Origin: Methylobacterium sp.
GTDB taxonomy: Bacteria; Pseudomonadota; Alphaproteobacteria; Rhizobiales; Beijerinckiaceae
Direction: 5' to 3'
NCBI GenBank assembly: GCA_021154065.1
Contig: JAJKJG010000070.1
Location: 1 to 5,224 of the forward strand
Length of the DNA: 5,224 nucleotides
Made by a program: the position numbers and the translations under genes. Shown piece by piece: positions 5,221 through 5,224 of this stretch. Numbering within the stretch: the stretch's first letter is position 1; each line of letters begins with the position of its first letter. Under the pieces are notes generated by a model. It saw only the letters and a program-made list of their open reading frames with translations. It made no database searches and was not told where the DNA came from.

Positions 5221-5224
5221 TTGC

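Overview
The window looks like chromosomal accessory DNA from a high-GC proteobacterium, most likely an alphaproteobacterium of the Rhizobiales/Bradyrhizobium type. This rests on two recalled family likenesses, not on a search. The aldolase is a DgoA-type enzyme of the Entner-Doulodoroff-like galactonate branch. The regulator has the SARP/BTAD-plus-TPR layout common in rhizobial genomes.

Layout. Bases 1-754 (+ strand, moderate GC) hold the 3' end of a probable heme-peroxidase-like gene. A complete 122-residue protein of unknown function follows 32 bases later with a very strong ribosome binding site. A GC-rich hairpin at 808-833 lies in the short gap before the convergent minus-strand genes. 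Bases 859-4671 (minus strand, very GC-rich) hold, in transcription order: a complete 2-dehydro-3-deoxy-6-phosphogalactonate aldolase (4671-4030), a SARP/BTAD-TPR regulator (3910-2113), and a complete YcaO-domain protein (2112-859). The ycaO gene starts directly after the regulator's stop codon and is probably translationally coupled to it. Bases about 4779-5060 (+ strand, lower GC) are the 3' remnant of an IS1595-family transposase gene. The last 200 bases hold a small unrecognised minus-strand ORF at the window edge.

How the genes relate. The regulator and YcaO form one unit and suggest a locus for peptide backbone modification (azoline or thioamide type). No precursor peptide with an obvious core, no E1-like/ocin-ThiF partner and no TfuA partner is visible here. 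The regulator appears broken: its N-terminal DNA-binding/BTAD part and its C-terminal TPR part are in different frames, and the middle domain expected in the family is missing. An internal deletion is the simplest reading. With the truncated insertion sequence next to dgoA and the sharp changes in base composition at both ends of the central block, this points to a rearranged, partly decaying accessory region. The most interesting items are the orphan YcaO with a divergent ATP-site motif, the deleted regulator fused to it by coupling, and the unknown small protein that converges on it.
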